Below, piece by piece: positions 43,635-55,959 of a DNA stretch of 64,000 nucleotides (within the stretch, counting starts at the first letter, position 1; each line of letters begins with the position of its first letter). A program made the translations under genes and the position numbers. Origin of the DNA: Prochilodus magdalenae (Eukaryota > Chordata > Actinopteri > Characiformes > Prochilodontidae); assembly GCA_024036415.1 (NCBI GenBank), contig JAMWET010003135.1, positions 62,001-126,000 on the forward strand, given 5' to 3'. The notes beneath the pieces were generated by a model. That model had not been told where the DNA came from. It worked only from the letters and a program-made list of their open reading frames with translations, and did no database searches.

Positions 43635-46600
43635 AGGGCATTAAAGTTATGAAGGTATGAAGTGTATCAAAATGATAAAGTGATGAAGTAATGATGTATA
43701 TTAAGGTGATGAAGTGATGAAGGACATTAATGTGATGAAGTGCATTACAGTGATGTAGTGTATTAAGGTGATGAAGTGATGGAGTGTATTACAGTGATGT
43801 AGTGATGAAGTGTATTACAGTGATGAAGTGCATTACAGTGATGAAGGGATGAAGTATATTAAGGTGATGAAATGTATTAAAGTGATGTAGTGTTGAAGTG
43901 CATTAAAGTGATGTAGTGATGAAGTGTATTAAAGTGATGAAGTGTATTAAAGTGATGAAGTGATGAAGTGGATTACTGTGATGAATTGATGAAGTACATT
44001 ACAGTGATGAAGTGTATTAAAGTAATGAAGTGTATTACAGTGATGAAGTGATGAAATGTATTAAAGCGATGAAGGGATGATGTGTATTAAAGTGATGAAG
44101 CATATTACGGTGATGAAGGTCATTAATGTGATGAAGTGTTGAAGTGAATTAAAGTGATGAAGTGTATTAAAGTGAAGAAGTGAATTAAAGTGATGAAGTG
44201 ATGTAGTGTAACAAAGTGATGAAGTGATGTAGTGATGAAGTATTAAAGTGATGAAGCATTAAAGTGTGTTAAAGTGATGAAGTGATGAAGTGTATTAAAG
44301 TGATGAAGTGATGAAGGGCATTACAGTGATGTAGTGATGAAGTGTATTAAAGTGATGAAGCGATGAAGTGTATTAAAGTGATGAAGTGATGAAGTGATGT
44401 AGTGATAAAGTGTATTAAGGTGATGAAGTGTATTAAAGTGATGTAGTGATGAAGTGATGAAGTGATGTAGTGATGTAGTGATGAAGTGATGAAGTGATAA
44501 GGTGTATTAAAGTGAAGATGTGATGAAGTGTATTAAGGTGATGTAGTGATGAAGTATATTAAGGTGATGTAGTGATGAAGTATTAAAGTGATGTAGTGAT
44601 GTAGTGATGAAGTGATGAAGTGATGTAGTGATGTAGTGATGAAGTGATGAAGTGATGTAGTGATGAAGTGTATTAAGGTGATGTAGGGATGAAGTGTATT
44701 AAGGTGATGAAGTGATGAAGTGTATTAAAGTGATGAAGTGTATTAAGGTGATGAAGTGATGAAGTGATGTAGTGATGAAGTGTATTAAGGTGATGTAGTG
44801 ATGAAGTGATGTAGTGTATTAAGGTGATGTAGTGATGAAGTGTATTAGGGTGATGTAGTGATGAAGTGTATTAAGGTGATGTAGTGATGAAGTATTAAAG
44901 TGATGTAGTGATGAAGTGATGAAGTTATGTAGTGATGAAGTGTATTAAGGTGATGTAGTGATGTAGTGATGAAGTGATGAAGTGATGTAGTGATGAAGTG
45001 TATTAAAATGATGTAGTGATGTAGTGATGAAGTGATGAAGTGATGTAGTGATGAAGTGTATTAAGGTGATGTAGTGATGAAGTGTATTAAAGTGATGAAG
45101 TAATGAAGTGTATTAAAGTGATGAAGTAATGAAGTGTATTAAGGTGATGTAGTGATGAAGTGTATTAAAATGATGTAGTGATAAAGTGTATTAAGGTGAT
45201 GTAGTGATGAAGTGATGTAGTGATGAAGTGTATTAGGGTGATGTAGTGATGAAGTGTATTAAGGTGATGTAGTGATGAAGTGTATTAAAATGATGTAGTG
45301 ATGAAGTGTATTAAGGTGATGTAGTGATGTAGTGATGAAGTGATGAAGTGATGTAGTGATGAAGTGTATTAAAGTGATGTATTGATCAAGTGTATTAAAG
45401 TGATGTAGTGATGAAGTGATGTAGTGATGAAGTGTATTAAGGTGATGTAGTGATGAAGTGCATTACAGTGATGTAGTGATGAAGTGATGAAGTGTATTAA
45501 GGTGATGTAGTGATGAAGTGTATTAAAGTGATGTAGTGATGAAGTGCATTAAAGTGATGTAGTGATGAAGTGTAATAAAGTGATGAAGTGGTGTAGTGAT
45601 GAAGTGATGTAGTGATGAAGTGTATTAAAGTGATGTAGTGATGAAGTGATGTAGTGATGAAGTGTATTAAAGTGATGAAGTGATGAAGTGTATTAAAGTG
45701 ATGTAGTGATGAAGTGTATTAAAGTGATGTAGTGATGAAGTGATGTAGTGATGAAGTGTATTAAAGTGATGTAGTGATGAAGTGTATTAAGGTGATGAAG
45801 TGATGAAGTGTATTAAAGTGATGTAGTGATGAAGTGTATTAAAGTGATGTAGTGATGAAGTGTATTAAAGTGATGAAGCGATGAAGTGTATTAAAGTGAT
45901 GTAGTGATGAAGTGTATTAAAGTGATGAAGTGATGACGTGCATTACAGTGATGTATTGATGAAGTGTATTAAAGTGATGAAGTGATGAAGTGTATTAAAG
46001 TGATGAAGTGATGAAGTGTATTAAACTGATGTAGTGATGAAGTGATGAAGTGTATTAAAGTGATGAAGTGATGAAGTGTATTAAAGTGATGTAGTGATGA
46101 AGTGATGTAGTGATAAAGTGTATTAAGGTGATGAAGTGATGAAGTGTATTAAAGTGATGTAGTGATGAAGTGATGAAGTCTATTAAAGTGATGAAGTGAT
46201 GAAGTGTATTAAAGTGATGTAGTGATGAAGTGATGAAGTGTATTAAAGTGATGAAGTGATGAAGGGCATTACAGTGATGTAGTGATGAAGTGTATTAAAG
46301 TAATGAAGCGATGAAGTGTATTAAAGTGATGAAGTGATTAAGTGATGTAGTGATAAAGTGTATTAAGGTGATGAAGTGATGAAGTGATGTAGTGATGTAG
46401 TGATGAAGTGATGAAGTGATAAGGTGTATTAAAGTGAAGAAGTGATGAAGTGATGAAGTGTATTAAGGTGATGTAGTGATGAAGTGTATTAAGGTGATGT
46501 AGTGATGAAGTATTAAAGTGATGTAGTGATGTAGTGATGAAGTGATGAAGTGATGTAGTGATGTAGTGATGAAGTGATGAAGTGATGTAGTGATGTAGTG

Positions 46601-49232
46601 ATGAAGTGATGAAGTGTATTAAAGTGATGTAGTGATGAAGTGTATTAAAGTGATGTAGTGATGAAGTGTATTAAAGTGATGAAGCGATGAAGTGTATTAA
46701 AGTGATGTAGTGATGAAGTGTATTAAAGTGATGAAGTGATGACGTGCATTACAGTGATGTATTGATGAAGTGTATTAAAGTGATGAAGTGATGAAGTGAT
46801 GAAGTGTATTAAAGTGATGAAGTGATGAAGTGTATTAAAGTGATGTAGTGATGAAGTGATGTAGTGATAAAGTGTATTAAGGTGATGAAGTGATGAAGTG
46901 CATTAAAGTGATGTAGTGATGAAGTGTATTAAAGTGATGTAGTGATGAAGTGATGAAGTCTATTAAAGTGATGAAGTGATGAAGTGTATTAAAGTGATGT
47001 AGTGATGAAGTGATGAAGTGTATTAAAGTGATGAAGTGATGAAGGGCATTACAGTGATGTAGTGATGAAGTGTATTAAAGTGATGAAGCGATGAAGTGTA
47101 TTAAAGTGATGAAGTGATGAAGTGATGTAGTGATAAAGTGTATTAAGGTGATGAAGTGTATTAAAGTGATGTAGTGATGAAGTGATGAAGTGATGTAGTG
47201 ATGTAGTGATGAAGTGATGAAGTGATAAGGTGTATTAAAGTGAAGAAGTGATAAAGTGTATTAAGGTGATGTAGTGATGAAGTGTATTAAGGTGATGTAG
47301 TGATGAAGTATTAAAGTGATGTAGTGATGTAGTGATGAAGTGATGAAGTGATGAAGTGATGTAGTGATGTAGTGATGTAGTGATGAAGTGATGAAGTGAT
47401 GTAGTGATGAAGTGTATTAAGGTGATGTAGGGATGAAGTGTATTAAGGTGATGAAGTGATGAAGTGTATTAAAGTGATGAAGTGTATTAAGGTGATGAAG
47501 TGATGAAGTGATGAAGTGATGTAGTGATGAAGTGTATTAAGGTGATGTAGTGATGAAGTGTATTAAGGTGATGAAGTGATGTAGTGTATTAAGGTGATGT
47601 AGTGATGAAGTATTAAAGTGATGTAGTGATGTAGTGATGAAGTGATGAAGTGATGTAGTGATGAAGTGTATTAAGGTGATGTAGTGATGTAGTGATGAAG
47701 TGATGAAGTGATGTAGTGATGAAGTGTATTAAAATGATGTAGTGATGTAGTGATGAAGTGTATTAAGGTGATGTAGTGATGAAGTATTAAAGTGATGTAG
47801 TGATGAAGTGATGAAGTGATGTAGTGATGAAGTGTATTAAGGTGATGTAGTGATGTAGTGATGAAGTGTATTAAGGTGATGTAGTGATGAAGTATTAAAG
47901 TGATGAAGTGATGTAGTGATGAAGTGTATTAAAATGATGTAGTGATGTAGTGATGAAGTGTATTAAGGTGATGTAGTGATGAAGTGATGTAGTGATGAAG
48001 TGATGAAGTGATGTAGTGATGAAGTGTATTAAGGTGATGTAGTGATGAAGTGATGTAGTGATGAAGTGTATTAAAGTGATGAAGTAATGAAGTGTATTAA
48101 AGTGATGAAGTAATGAAGTGTATTAAGGTGATGTAGTGATGAAGTGTATTAAAATGATGTAGTGATAAAGTGTATTAAGGTGATGTAGTGATGAAGTATT
48201 AAAGTGATGTAGTGATGTAGTGATGAAGTGATGAAGTGATGTAGTGATGTAGTGATGAAGTGATGAAGTGATGTAGTGATGAAGTGTATTAAGGTGATGT
48301 AGGGATGAAGTGTATTAAGGTGATGAAGTGATGAAGTGTATTAAAGTGATGAAGTGTATTAAGGTGATGAAGTGATGAAGTGATGTAGTGATGTAGTGAT
48401 GTAGTGATGAAGTGATGTAGTGATGTAGTGATGAAGTGTATTAAGGTGATGTAGGGATGAAGTGTATTAAGGTGATGAAGTGATGAAGTGTATTAAAGTG
48501 ATGAAGTGTATTAAGGTGATGAAGTGATGTAGTGATGAGGTGTATTAAGGTGATGAAGTGATGTAGTGTATTAAGGTGATGTAGTGATGAAGTATTAAAG
48601 TGATGTAGTGATGTAGTGATGAAGTGATGAAGTGATGTAGTGATGAAGTGTATTAAGGTGATGTAGTGATGAAGTGATGAAGTGATGAAGTGATGTAGTG
48701 ATGAAGTGTATTAAAATGATGTAGTGATGTAGTGATGAAGTGTATTAAGGTGATGAAGTGTATTAAAGTGATGTAGTGATGAAGTGATGAAGTGATGTAG
48801 TGATGAAGTGTATTAAAGTGATGTAGTGATGTAGTGATGAAGTGATGAAGTGATGTAGTGATGAAGTGTATTAAGGTGATGTAGTGATGAAGTGTATTAA
48901 GGTGATGTAGTGATGTAGTGATGAAGTGATGAAGTGATGTAGTGATGAAGTGTATTAAAATGATGTAGTGATGAAGTGTATTAAGGTGATGTAGTGATGT
49001 AGTGATGAAGTGATGAAGTGATGTAGTGATGAAGTGTATTAAAGTGATGTAGTGATGAAGTGATAAAGTATATTAAGGTGATGAAGTGATGAAGTGTATT
49101 AAAGTGATGTAGTGATGAAGTGATGAAGTGATAAGGTGTATTAAAGTGATGTAGTGATGAAGTGATGAAGTGATGAAGTGATAAGGTGTATTAAAGTGAT
49201 GTAGTGATGAAGTGATGAAGTGCTGTAGTGAT
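43635..49232. repeat. 5.6-kb satellite of 8- and 10-bp modules with higher-order repeats
   Basis: Built from three short modules in changing order: gtgatgaa (8 bp), gtgatgta (8 bp) and gtgtattaaa/gtgtattaag (10 bp). The left 400 bp is more diverged and the body is regular. Private variants recur together: gaagggcattacagtgatgt at 44313, 46261 and 47041; tgatgaagtctatt at 46171 and 46951; tgatgacgtgcattacag at 45931 and 46737. The block 46141-46320 is nearly identical to 46921-47100, a 780-bp offset. Stops are frequent on plus and no start-led frame occurs on minus. No gene. Confidence 0.95.
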
Positions 49233-49474
49233 CTGACAGCCTTTGGCCACTTTTGCTCCTTATCTGCCCATCATAAACACAACAGTGTGAACTCAAACAT
49301 GTGACAAGTAGTTCATTAGCATTCATTAGAACTTATAATTATTAATACTTCATAAATGTAATAGTAATAAAAGTAATAACATTTATTGGTACTGAGTGTG
49401 TGTGTTTCTGTGTGTTCCAGCTGCTGTGCTGCAGTCTGCTGGAGCGACACACTCTCACACTCTCTCCCTCTCTT

Positions 49475-49612
<138 letters not shown>

Positions 49613-50258
49613 TGCTGAAGGCTGTCAGCCTGGAGAGGCCATTACAGCTGCTGACTGACAGTGTGCAGTCTTTCAGGAGCGGTGTGAGCGCTGCTCCAGA
49701 TGTTTTGCGCCTCACTATTCGTATTCGTCTCTTTCTGTGAGGTTTTTTGGGCAGAAACAACGGCGTCCCGAACCGCACAGGACAGCAAACACGCTGACAC
49801 TCGTCTCCTGTCTCGCTTTTTGAAGGATTCGTCTGTTTCTGACAGCCATCTGTGCACGGTTCCTCCACACAAACGCACAATTAGGAGTTTTGGAGTTACT
49901 TGCTGCCGCTCTGACCGAGTCGCTCCCCTAACCGTTGCGCATTCCTGTACATTCCGCACAATAAGCCTCATCAAAACTGCTCATAAACTAAAAGCCATAT
50001 GGATCTGCAGGGCTGGTGTTTATGGGAAACATATGGACTAAACTAATTAACAATTAAACCAGATAACTTCACCAAGTTCTACAGGAAACTCAGAACACTC
50101 TTCCAATCCGGAGTGAAGATCCGCTCGCTGTGTGAGTGTGGAGCTGCACAGTGCGTAGGCCTGAGGGACAGACAGGACACCCATTCATTCGCATAGACGG
50201 CCCTGTCCACCGCAACATCCTGCAGCTCATTCTGGAAGAGGCCAGTTAGACATAGCAT
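49613..50258. other. Unique, CpG-containing intergenic segment
   Basis: Non-repetitive and GC-richer than its neighbours (gcggtgtgagcgctgctcca, acggcgtcccgaaccgcaca, ccgctctgaccgagtcgctc). It has 110-113-residue open frames on both strands with no recognised domain. Could be a regulatory island or remnant exon; no function assigned. Confidence 0.3.
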
Positions 50259-50456
50259 AAGACAGGTGTTTCCAATAAAGTGGCCAGTGTGTTAAAGTAC
50301 AAGGTAGGTGTTTCCAATAAAGTGGCCGGCTAGTGAAAGTACAAGACAAGTATTTCCAATAGAGTGGCCAGTGAGTTGAAGTACAAGGTAGGTGTTTCCA
50401 ATAAAGTGGCCAGTTTGTTGAAGTATAAGGCAAGTGCTTCTAATAAAGTGGCCAGA
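50259..50456. repeat. 42-bp minisatellite derived from a transposon end
   Basis: Five units of 42 bp, core aggtgtttccaataaagtgg followed by ccagtgtgttgaagtacaag. The core resembles the terminus of a widespread fish Tc1-like element (aggtgtacctaataaagtgg-type). Since 42 is 14 codons, the minus strand stays open for 68 residues (WPLYWKHLPCT repeats), not a gene. Confidence 0.85.
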
Positions 50457-51305
50457 ATAGTGATAGACTTTCTTTCTCTATGATTGGGAGTGAGAATGTG
50501 AATGCAAATCGTCCACGCATCAGAAATTAACTCGTTATCTGTCAGTCAGGCTACACTGGATGTCACTGGATGTCATTTTTCTCCAGCAGCTTCCAGATCA
50601 CTGGGACGCTATAAAGTTGTGAGCGGAGGGAAATACAGACCCAGTGTTATTGTAATTACTCTCTATCTGTAGATATGCAAGAAATGTAATCTGTTTTGGC
50701 AAAAAGAAAAAAAGCCATTTCTGATCAGTGGTGCTTCCGTGGAGCTGTTTAGAAATTCACAGGCTTTTCCGATCTAATCACAACATCAAAATATTCATGA
50801 CACACAATGATATCTCCCAGCAGCAGGCTGACGGCCATTAAGCTGGAAACATGGGTAATTTATTAGCACTTATCTGGACCTGAAAAGGCCTTTCACTCTG
50901 CTTTACCACTGAGAGAAAAGCAAAAACAGTTTTTAGGTGATACCAAATGATTTATAATGGTTAGCTGTTATTTGCTAGGGAAAAAATAGTAATAAAAGAA
51001 AGGATTTAATTAAAATGTACATTTTCAGTGTAGAGATTGTGGGACGTAGTGGAGTTCCAGCGGTGCAGTCTGCATCACCTTTGTCTCTCTGCACATGCTG
51101 TAAATAATTGTTCTGCCTTTGGTGGCCAACGAACGAACCCCCTGTTCCTTTTAGCTCATTTTGAGTCAAAACGGTTATTAATTACAATTTATTAATTTTT
51201 CAGCATCAGGAAAAAAAACATTACCCAGAATCATCAGCAACTAAATATACTTTCAGATGGTTGAGTGTTTTGTGTGTCCACTCCTTCCCATCATTAGACT
51301 CACAT
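50457..51305. other. Intergenic, no feature seen
   Basis: A/T-rich unique sequence without a convincing frame or repeat. Confidence 0.4.
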
Positions 51306-52110
51306 AGCCATGATGTAGCGTTCCTCAGGTGCTAGCTCTGTAAGCTATGTAACTATGACGTAGCTTTCCTTGTGTGGCTAGTTCAGTAATCTATGTAGCT
51401 AGGACGTAGTGTTCCTCAAGTGGCTAGCTCAGTCAGCTATCTAGCTATGACGTAGTGTTCCTCAAGTGGCTAGCTCAGTCAGCTATGATGTAGTGTTCCT
51501 CAAGTGGCTAGCTCAGTAAGCTATGTAGCTATGACGTAGTGTTCCTCAAGTGGCTAGCTCAGTAAGCTATGTAGCTATGGCGTAGTGTTCCTCAAGTGGC
51601 TAGCTCAGTAAGCTATGTAGCTATGACGTAGTGTTCCTTGAGTGGCTAGCTTAGTAAGCTATGTAGCTATGATGCAGTGTTCCTCAGGTGGCTAGCTCAG
51701 TAAGCTATGTAGCTATGACGTAGTGTTCCTCAAGTGGGTACCTCATTAAGCTATGTAGCTATGACGTAGTGTTCCTCAAGTGGCTAGCTTAGTAAGCTAT
51801 GTAGCTATGACGTAGTGTTCCTCAGGTGGCTAGCTCAGTAAGCTATGTAGCTATGATGCAGTGTTCCTCGGGTGGCTAGCTCAGTAAGCTATGTAGCTAT
51901 GATGCAGTGTTCCTCAGGTGGCTAGCTCAGTAAGCTATGTAGCTATGATGCAGTGTTCCTCAGGTGGCTAGCTCAGTAAGCTATGTAGCTATGACGTAGT
52001 GTTCCTCAAGTGGGTAGCTCAGTAAGCTATCTAGCTATGATGCAGGGTTCCTCAGGTGGCTAGCTCAGTAAGCTATGTAGCTATGGCATAGTGCTCCTTA
52101 AGTGGGGGAT
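51306..52110. repeat. 46-bp minisatellite, first type
   Basis: About 17 units, core gctatgtagctatgacgtag then tgttcctcaagtggctagct cagtaa. Variants: gatgcag for gacgtag, cagg for caag, and one shortened unit near 51480. A lone diverged half-unit (catagctatgatgtagggtt) occurs at about 52638, beyond the Tc1 fragment. Confidence 0.93.
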
Positions 52111-52384
52111 ATAGTAATCAATCATATGTGTGGGACACACGTGTTTCTCTGACATTTACAGAAATACAGAACAAACTGCGTCCTGTATTTGAGCTGAGTC
52201 TGTGGGGGTTGGAGAGAGAGATCACACATCATTCATGTGTGTGTGACCGACATGTATATCGGACATTTACGGAAATACAGAACAAATCGCGTCCCATATT
52301 GGTTTAATTGACGCCAACATTTAATTGCCAGGAAAGGACGATTACGAATTTTACGGGACGGGTGGCAACCCTACCACACCATAC

Positions 52385-52602
52385 CTTTCATGGATGCCAG
52401 GAGTACTTATCTGACTGCATTGTGCTGAGTGTAAAGTTTGGTAGAGGGGGATTATGGTGTGGGGTTGTGTTTTAGGACTTGGGCTCAGCCACTTAGTTCC
52501 AGTGAAAAGAACTCTCTCTTCTTTAGCAGGTCAAGAGATTCTGGACAAATTCCTGCTCCCAACTTTGTGGGAACAGTTGGATGTCAGTTCATATGTGTGT
52601 GA
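52385..52602 (+). pseudogene. Tc1-like transposase fragment
   Basis: tgtaaagtttggtagagggg gattatggtgtggggttgtg translates to the GGIMVWGC-type block, then SHLVPVKRTL and AGQEILDKFLLPTLWEQL. Same family as 41282-41892 and 17735-18562. Both flanks are missing. Confidence 0.75.
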
Positions 52603-52774
52603 AGGCAGACGAGCGAATACTTTAGGCCCAGTATGCCACATAGCTATGATGTAGGGTTGTTCGAGCAGCTGGTCCAGGCAGCCACGTGGCTACAGGCCTA
52701 CCCTAGGCTGCTTCGATGGCAAACTGCTTGTTTAGTGGGAGAAACACCTCAAAAGTGAATATCATCATTTACTG

Positions 52775-52862
52775 TATCTGGTAACTTCTATCTTCCTTCC
52801 CAGTAGCACTGCAATCCCACACCTCCTTCTGGGCGTAGCTGGTCTTTTTGATGATGAGTGTA
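52775..52862. repeat. Dispersed repeat, second of a pair
   Basis: tctggtaacttctatcttcc/ttcccagtagcactgcaatc/ctccttctgggcgtagctgg, parallel to 38572-38665. The sequence from here to 53555 shows no gene. Confidence 0.5.
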
Positions 52863-53554
52863 TATAGTATTTGTGTATGTATGCATATGTAGTGTGCAAA
52901 TCCACGTGTGTGCTCACTCCAGCATCTGTGTGTCGTTGTCCAGCGTGTAATAAAAGCAGAATGTGTTTGGAAGCATTTCTTTGTCTTGCCTGAATCATTC
53001 AATTAAAGCCAAACTCCCTCCAACAAAGAGGCTCTGATCAGCCTGCTGATAAACTCAGAACGAATCAATACAAGCCGTGTAAAACATCTCAGGAGGTTAA
53101 ACGATGTTACGTTGCCTGTCGTAACGAAACCATAGACACACTTTTTTCATTTTGCAGAACAGCTTTGAACTCCCTCCGCACTGAGGGAACCATTCGACCT
53201 GTTTTAATTCCTAGGACCTCCTGGTTTTGATGTCTCTAATCCGAAGCAGCGCTGTGTGTGTTTTTGTCCGCTTGGCAATTAGTGCAAATCAAATATACCC
53301 CTGAAACATCTTTCTCTGCCGCACAGTGGCTAAAAAGAGAAGAGCAGAAATCCCACTTTCTTCCAGAGACTGTTGTGCAGCTTAAAAGCAGCGCTCACAC
53401 GGACACGTTCAAAAACAATGAAGCCAGTGTCATCACTGTAATTACTGTAACTAATTACTGCCCTGTGTAAGCAAAAACAGCTTAGGATCAAACACGTGCG
53501 GCTGTTTTCATACTTTGCCAAGATGTTCCACATATATTATATATGCGTAAGCTA

Positions 53555-54247
53555 GGTATATGGACACTTCATTAGGTACACCTTCATGTATCTACACTCA
53601 CTGCCTGTCTTATCAGCTCCAGTGACCATATAGGAGCACCCTGTGTAGACTGTAGTCCATCGGTTTTTCTGTGTACTGTATTACCCTGTTCTTCAATGGT
53701 CAGGACCCCCCAGAACCACCAGAGAGCAGGTAATATGTGGGTGTTGGATTATTCTTAGCACTTCAGTGACACTGATGTGGTTGTGCTGTGTTGGTGTGTG
53801 TTATGCTGGTGTGAGTGGATCAGACACAACAGTGCTGCTGGACACCTCAAAACTATCCAGACAACAGCGTCCTGTGGGCAGCGTCCTGTGGGCAGTGTCC
53901 TGTGACCACTGATAAAGGACTAGAGGATGACCAACACTGCACTGTGCAGCAGCAGATGAGCTATCGTCTCTGACTGTACATCTACAAAGTTGGACCAGTA
54001 AGGGAGGAGTGTCTGATAGAGTGGACAGTGAGTGGACACAGTTTTTAAACACTCCAGCAGCACTGCTCTCATTATATCTGCTCTGTGGTGGTCCTGTGGG
54101 GGTCCTGACCATTAAAAACAGGGTAATTAAGTATACAGAGAAACAGATGGACTACAATCTGTACCTGTAAAACTACAGTGTCCTATATTCTCATTTGGAG
54201 TGTCCTATATTCTCAGTGGAGCTGATAACATAGACACGGAGTGTAGA
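53555..54247. repeat. Palindromic dispersed repeat, copy 4, with a transposon end
   Basis: Opens with ggacacttcattaggtacac, resembling a Tc1-like terminus, then the palindromic element (tcttatcagctccagtgacc; ttattcttagcacttcagtg; gtgtgagtggatcagacaca) and its end block cagatggactacaatctgta. The distal part is rearranged: cagtgtcctatattctca is duplicated near 54175 and 54202. Confidence 0.75.
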
Positions 54248-54289
54248 TATAAGGAGGTGGACTTATGGCCGGTGAGTTTATATGAGGAC

Positions 54290-54760
54290 TTTCACTTTGT
54301 GACATGGTGCATCATCATGCTGGAAGTAGAAGCCTTACTAGTGACCCCCATCAAGCTGTCTTCCAGAAGGGCTCTGCTGCCCATTTTTGTCATGTTGCTC
54401 CTAACCCACATTTCTCAGCCAGGCTCGGTTCTTTCCACCCGTTTGCCACTGAGTTAAGTCTGTTAGGGGGCATTCCCACTTCTGACATGTGGTGTCTGCA
54501 TAGAGTAACAAATGTTCAGACACTCTCACATCAAAGAATTGTGCAGTTGGTCCAGATATGGTGGATGCCTTTCCTGGCACGATTCCGAAGAGAATTCTCT
54601 GTAGACTGGGAGTTTAGCCACTGCTGGTAGACCCATATGATCTCGCAGGTATTTATAACCCTGTCATCCTCGTGCAGAACCATCTGCATGAGCCTGGAGT
54701 TACTACCACCTTAAACATGTAAGCTGACTAATACTTTGTCTTGGAGTTTATCTGTACAGT
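54290..54760 (-). mobile_element. Degenerate Tc1-like transposon relic
   Basis: acatggtgcatcatcatgct ggaagtagaag and tttgccactgagttaagtct are blocks of a fish Tc1-like element read in reverse. Later agactgggagtttagccact/gctggtagacccatatgat and gcaggtatttataaccc match 4600-4850. No intact frame. Confidence 0.5.
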
Positions 54761-55204
54761 ACTTATCTGTGTGTGTTTGTGTGCAAGTTTCCACAGCCTT
54801 TTACAGAAATGAACGAATATCAAATATCACCTAACCGCTGTAAGAAAAAATACAATATTTGATCTGGAATTTGGGAGACATGTTTTCAGTTGTGTATAGA
54901 ATAAAACAGAACTGCTGATGTTGGTCAAACACAAACCCAGAAACTGGGCACTGGAAACTAGAGGCACTGATCATTTTGAGGTGGTAAATTTTTCCACAGC
55001 TGTATATGTAATAATAATATCTCCCATCAGAGTATATATAAATATATATATTATGTAAACCTCTGTAATGCACACACACCTCTTTAGGAGCTGCAGTATT
55101 TGTATTAGTGAAAGCTGAAACGATTAGCTTTGTTATCTTTCATAATTTTTAGGTCCATCATAAATATTTGCACTCAGGTGTTATCAGGGCATTTGCATTA
55201 GTGT

Positions 55205-55293
55205 CTTATCAGCCTGAAGCGGCGAGAGAGAGGGGAAGAAAGAGAGAGAGGGGAGGTAGAGAGAGAGAATGAGTGAGAGCAGGAGAGAGAGAG

Positions 55294-55341
<48 letters not shown>

Positions 55342-55560
55342 TATACGGTACAACCCTGTATTGGTATAATGACAATAAAGTTGAATTGAATTGAATTGAA
55401 AGAAAAAAGAGAGAGAATGAGAAAGAGAGTGGGAGACAGAAATAGAGATAGACAGCTAGAGAAAGAGAGAGTGAGAAAGAGAAAGAGAGAGACAGTGAGA
55501 TACACAGAATAATAGAGAGTGAGTGATAACAAGAGAGAGGAAGAGATATGAGACTTAATA
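55205..55560. repeat. (GA)n low complexity with a gaattgaattgaa tail
   Basis: gagagaga runs at 55209-55336 and 55400-55545, interrupted by tggtataatgacaataaagt/tgaattgaattgaattgaa (55361-55400), a retroposon-tail-like sequence. Confidence 0.85.
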
Positions 55561-55959
55561 ATCCTTTATTGATCAAAAACAACAATGGACATTCAGAGCA
55601 AACATCATAGGGCAATTACAGATGCGAAGACCTGTTGTAAAAGGGCAGGAAAAGTCAAAACACCACACTATCTATTGTGCAGAGAATCTAATCATAGTCC
55701 TACACCCTCCCAAAGCTCTCATAGTCCTGCATTGTTTTGTAGAATGTGAAGTCCACCTTGATCCTTGACTTCTCCAGACCTGAGACACATCACAGTCTGA
55801 AACAGAGTCCACCATTTGTGACTGCTAAAGCAAACAGCCACCTATTATAAAATCTGTCTGCTGGCACTTTCCTCCTCTTCTGGTGGTACAGAAACCCAAA
55901 AACATAAACATGAAAATCAAATCCCTCATCAAAGGCTTAACAAAGTGAATTTAGAACCC

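Noticed and set aside
42414..43641. Long hydrophobic Phe/Ser/Leu minus-strand frames resembling membrane proteins
   Set aside because: Composition artefact of polypurine sequence read on the other strand; no domain or splice evidence.
43635..49232. Repeated gtgatga words resembling snoRNA box C
   Set aside because: No box D or terminal stems at suitable spacing; the word is simply part of the 8-bp module.
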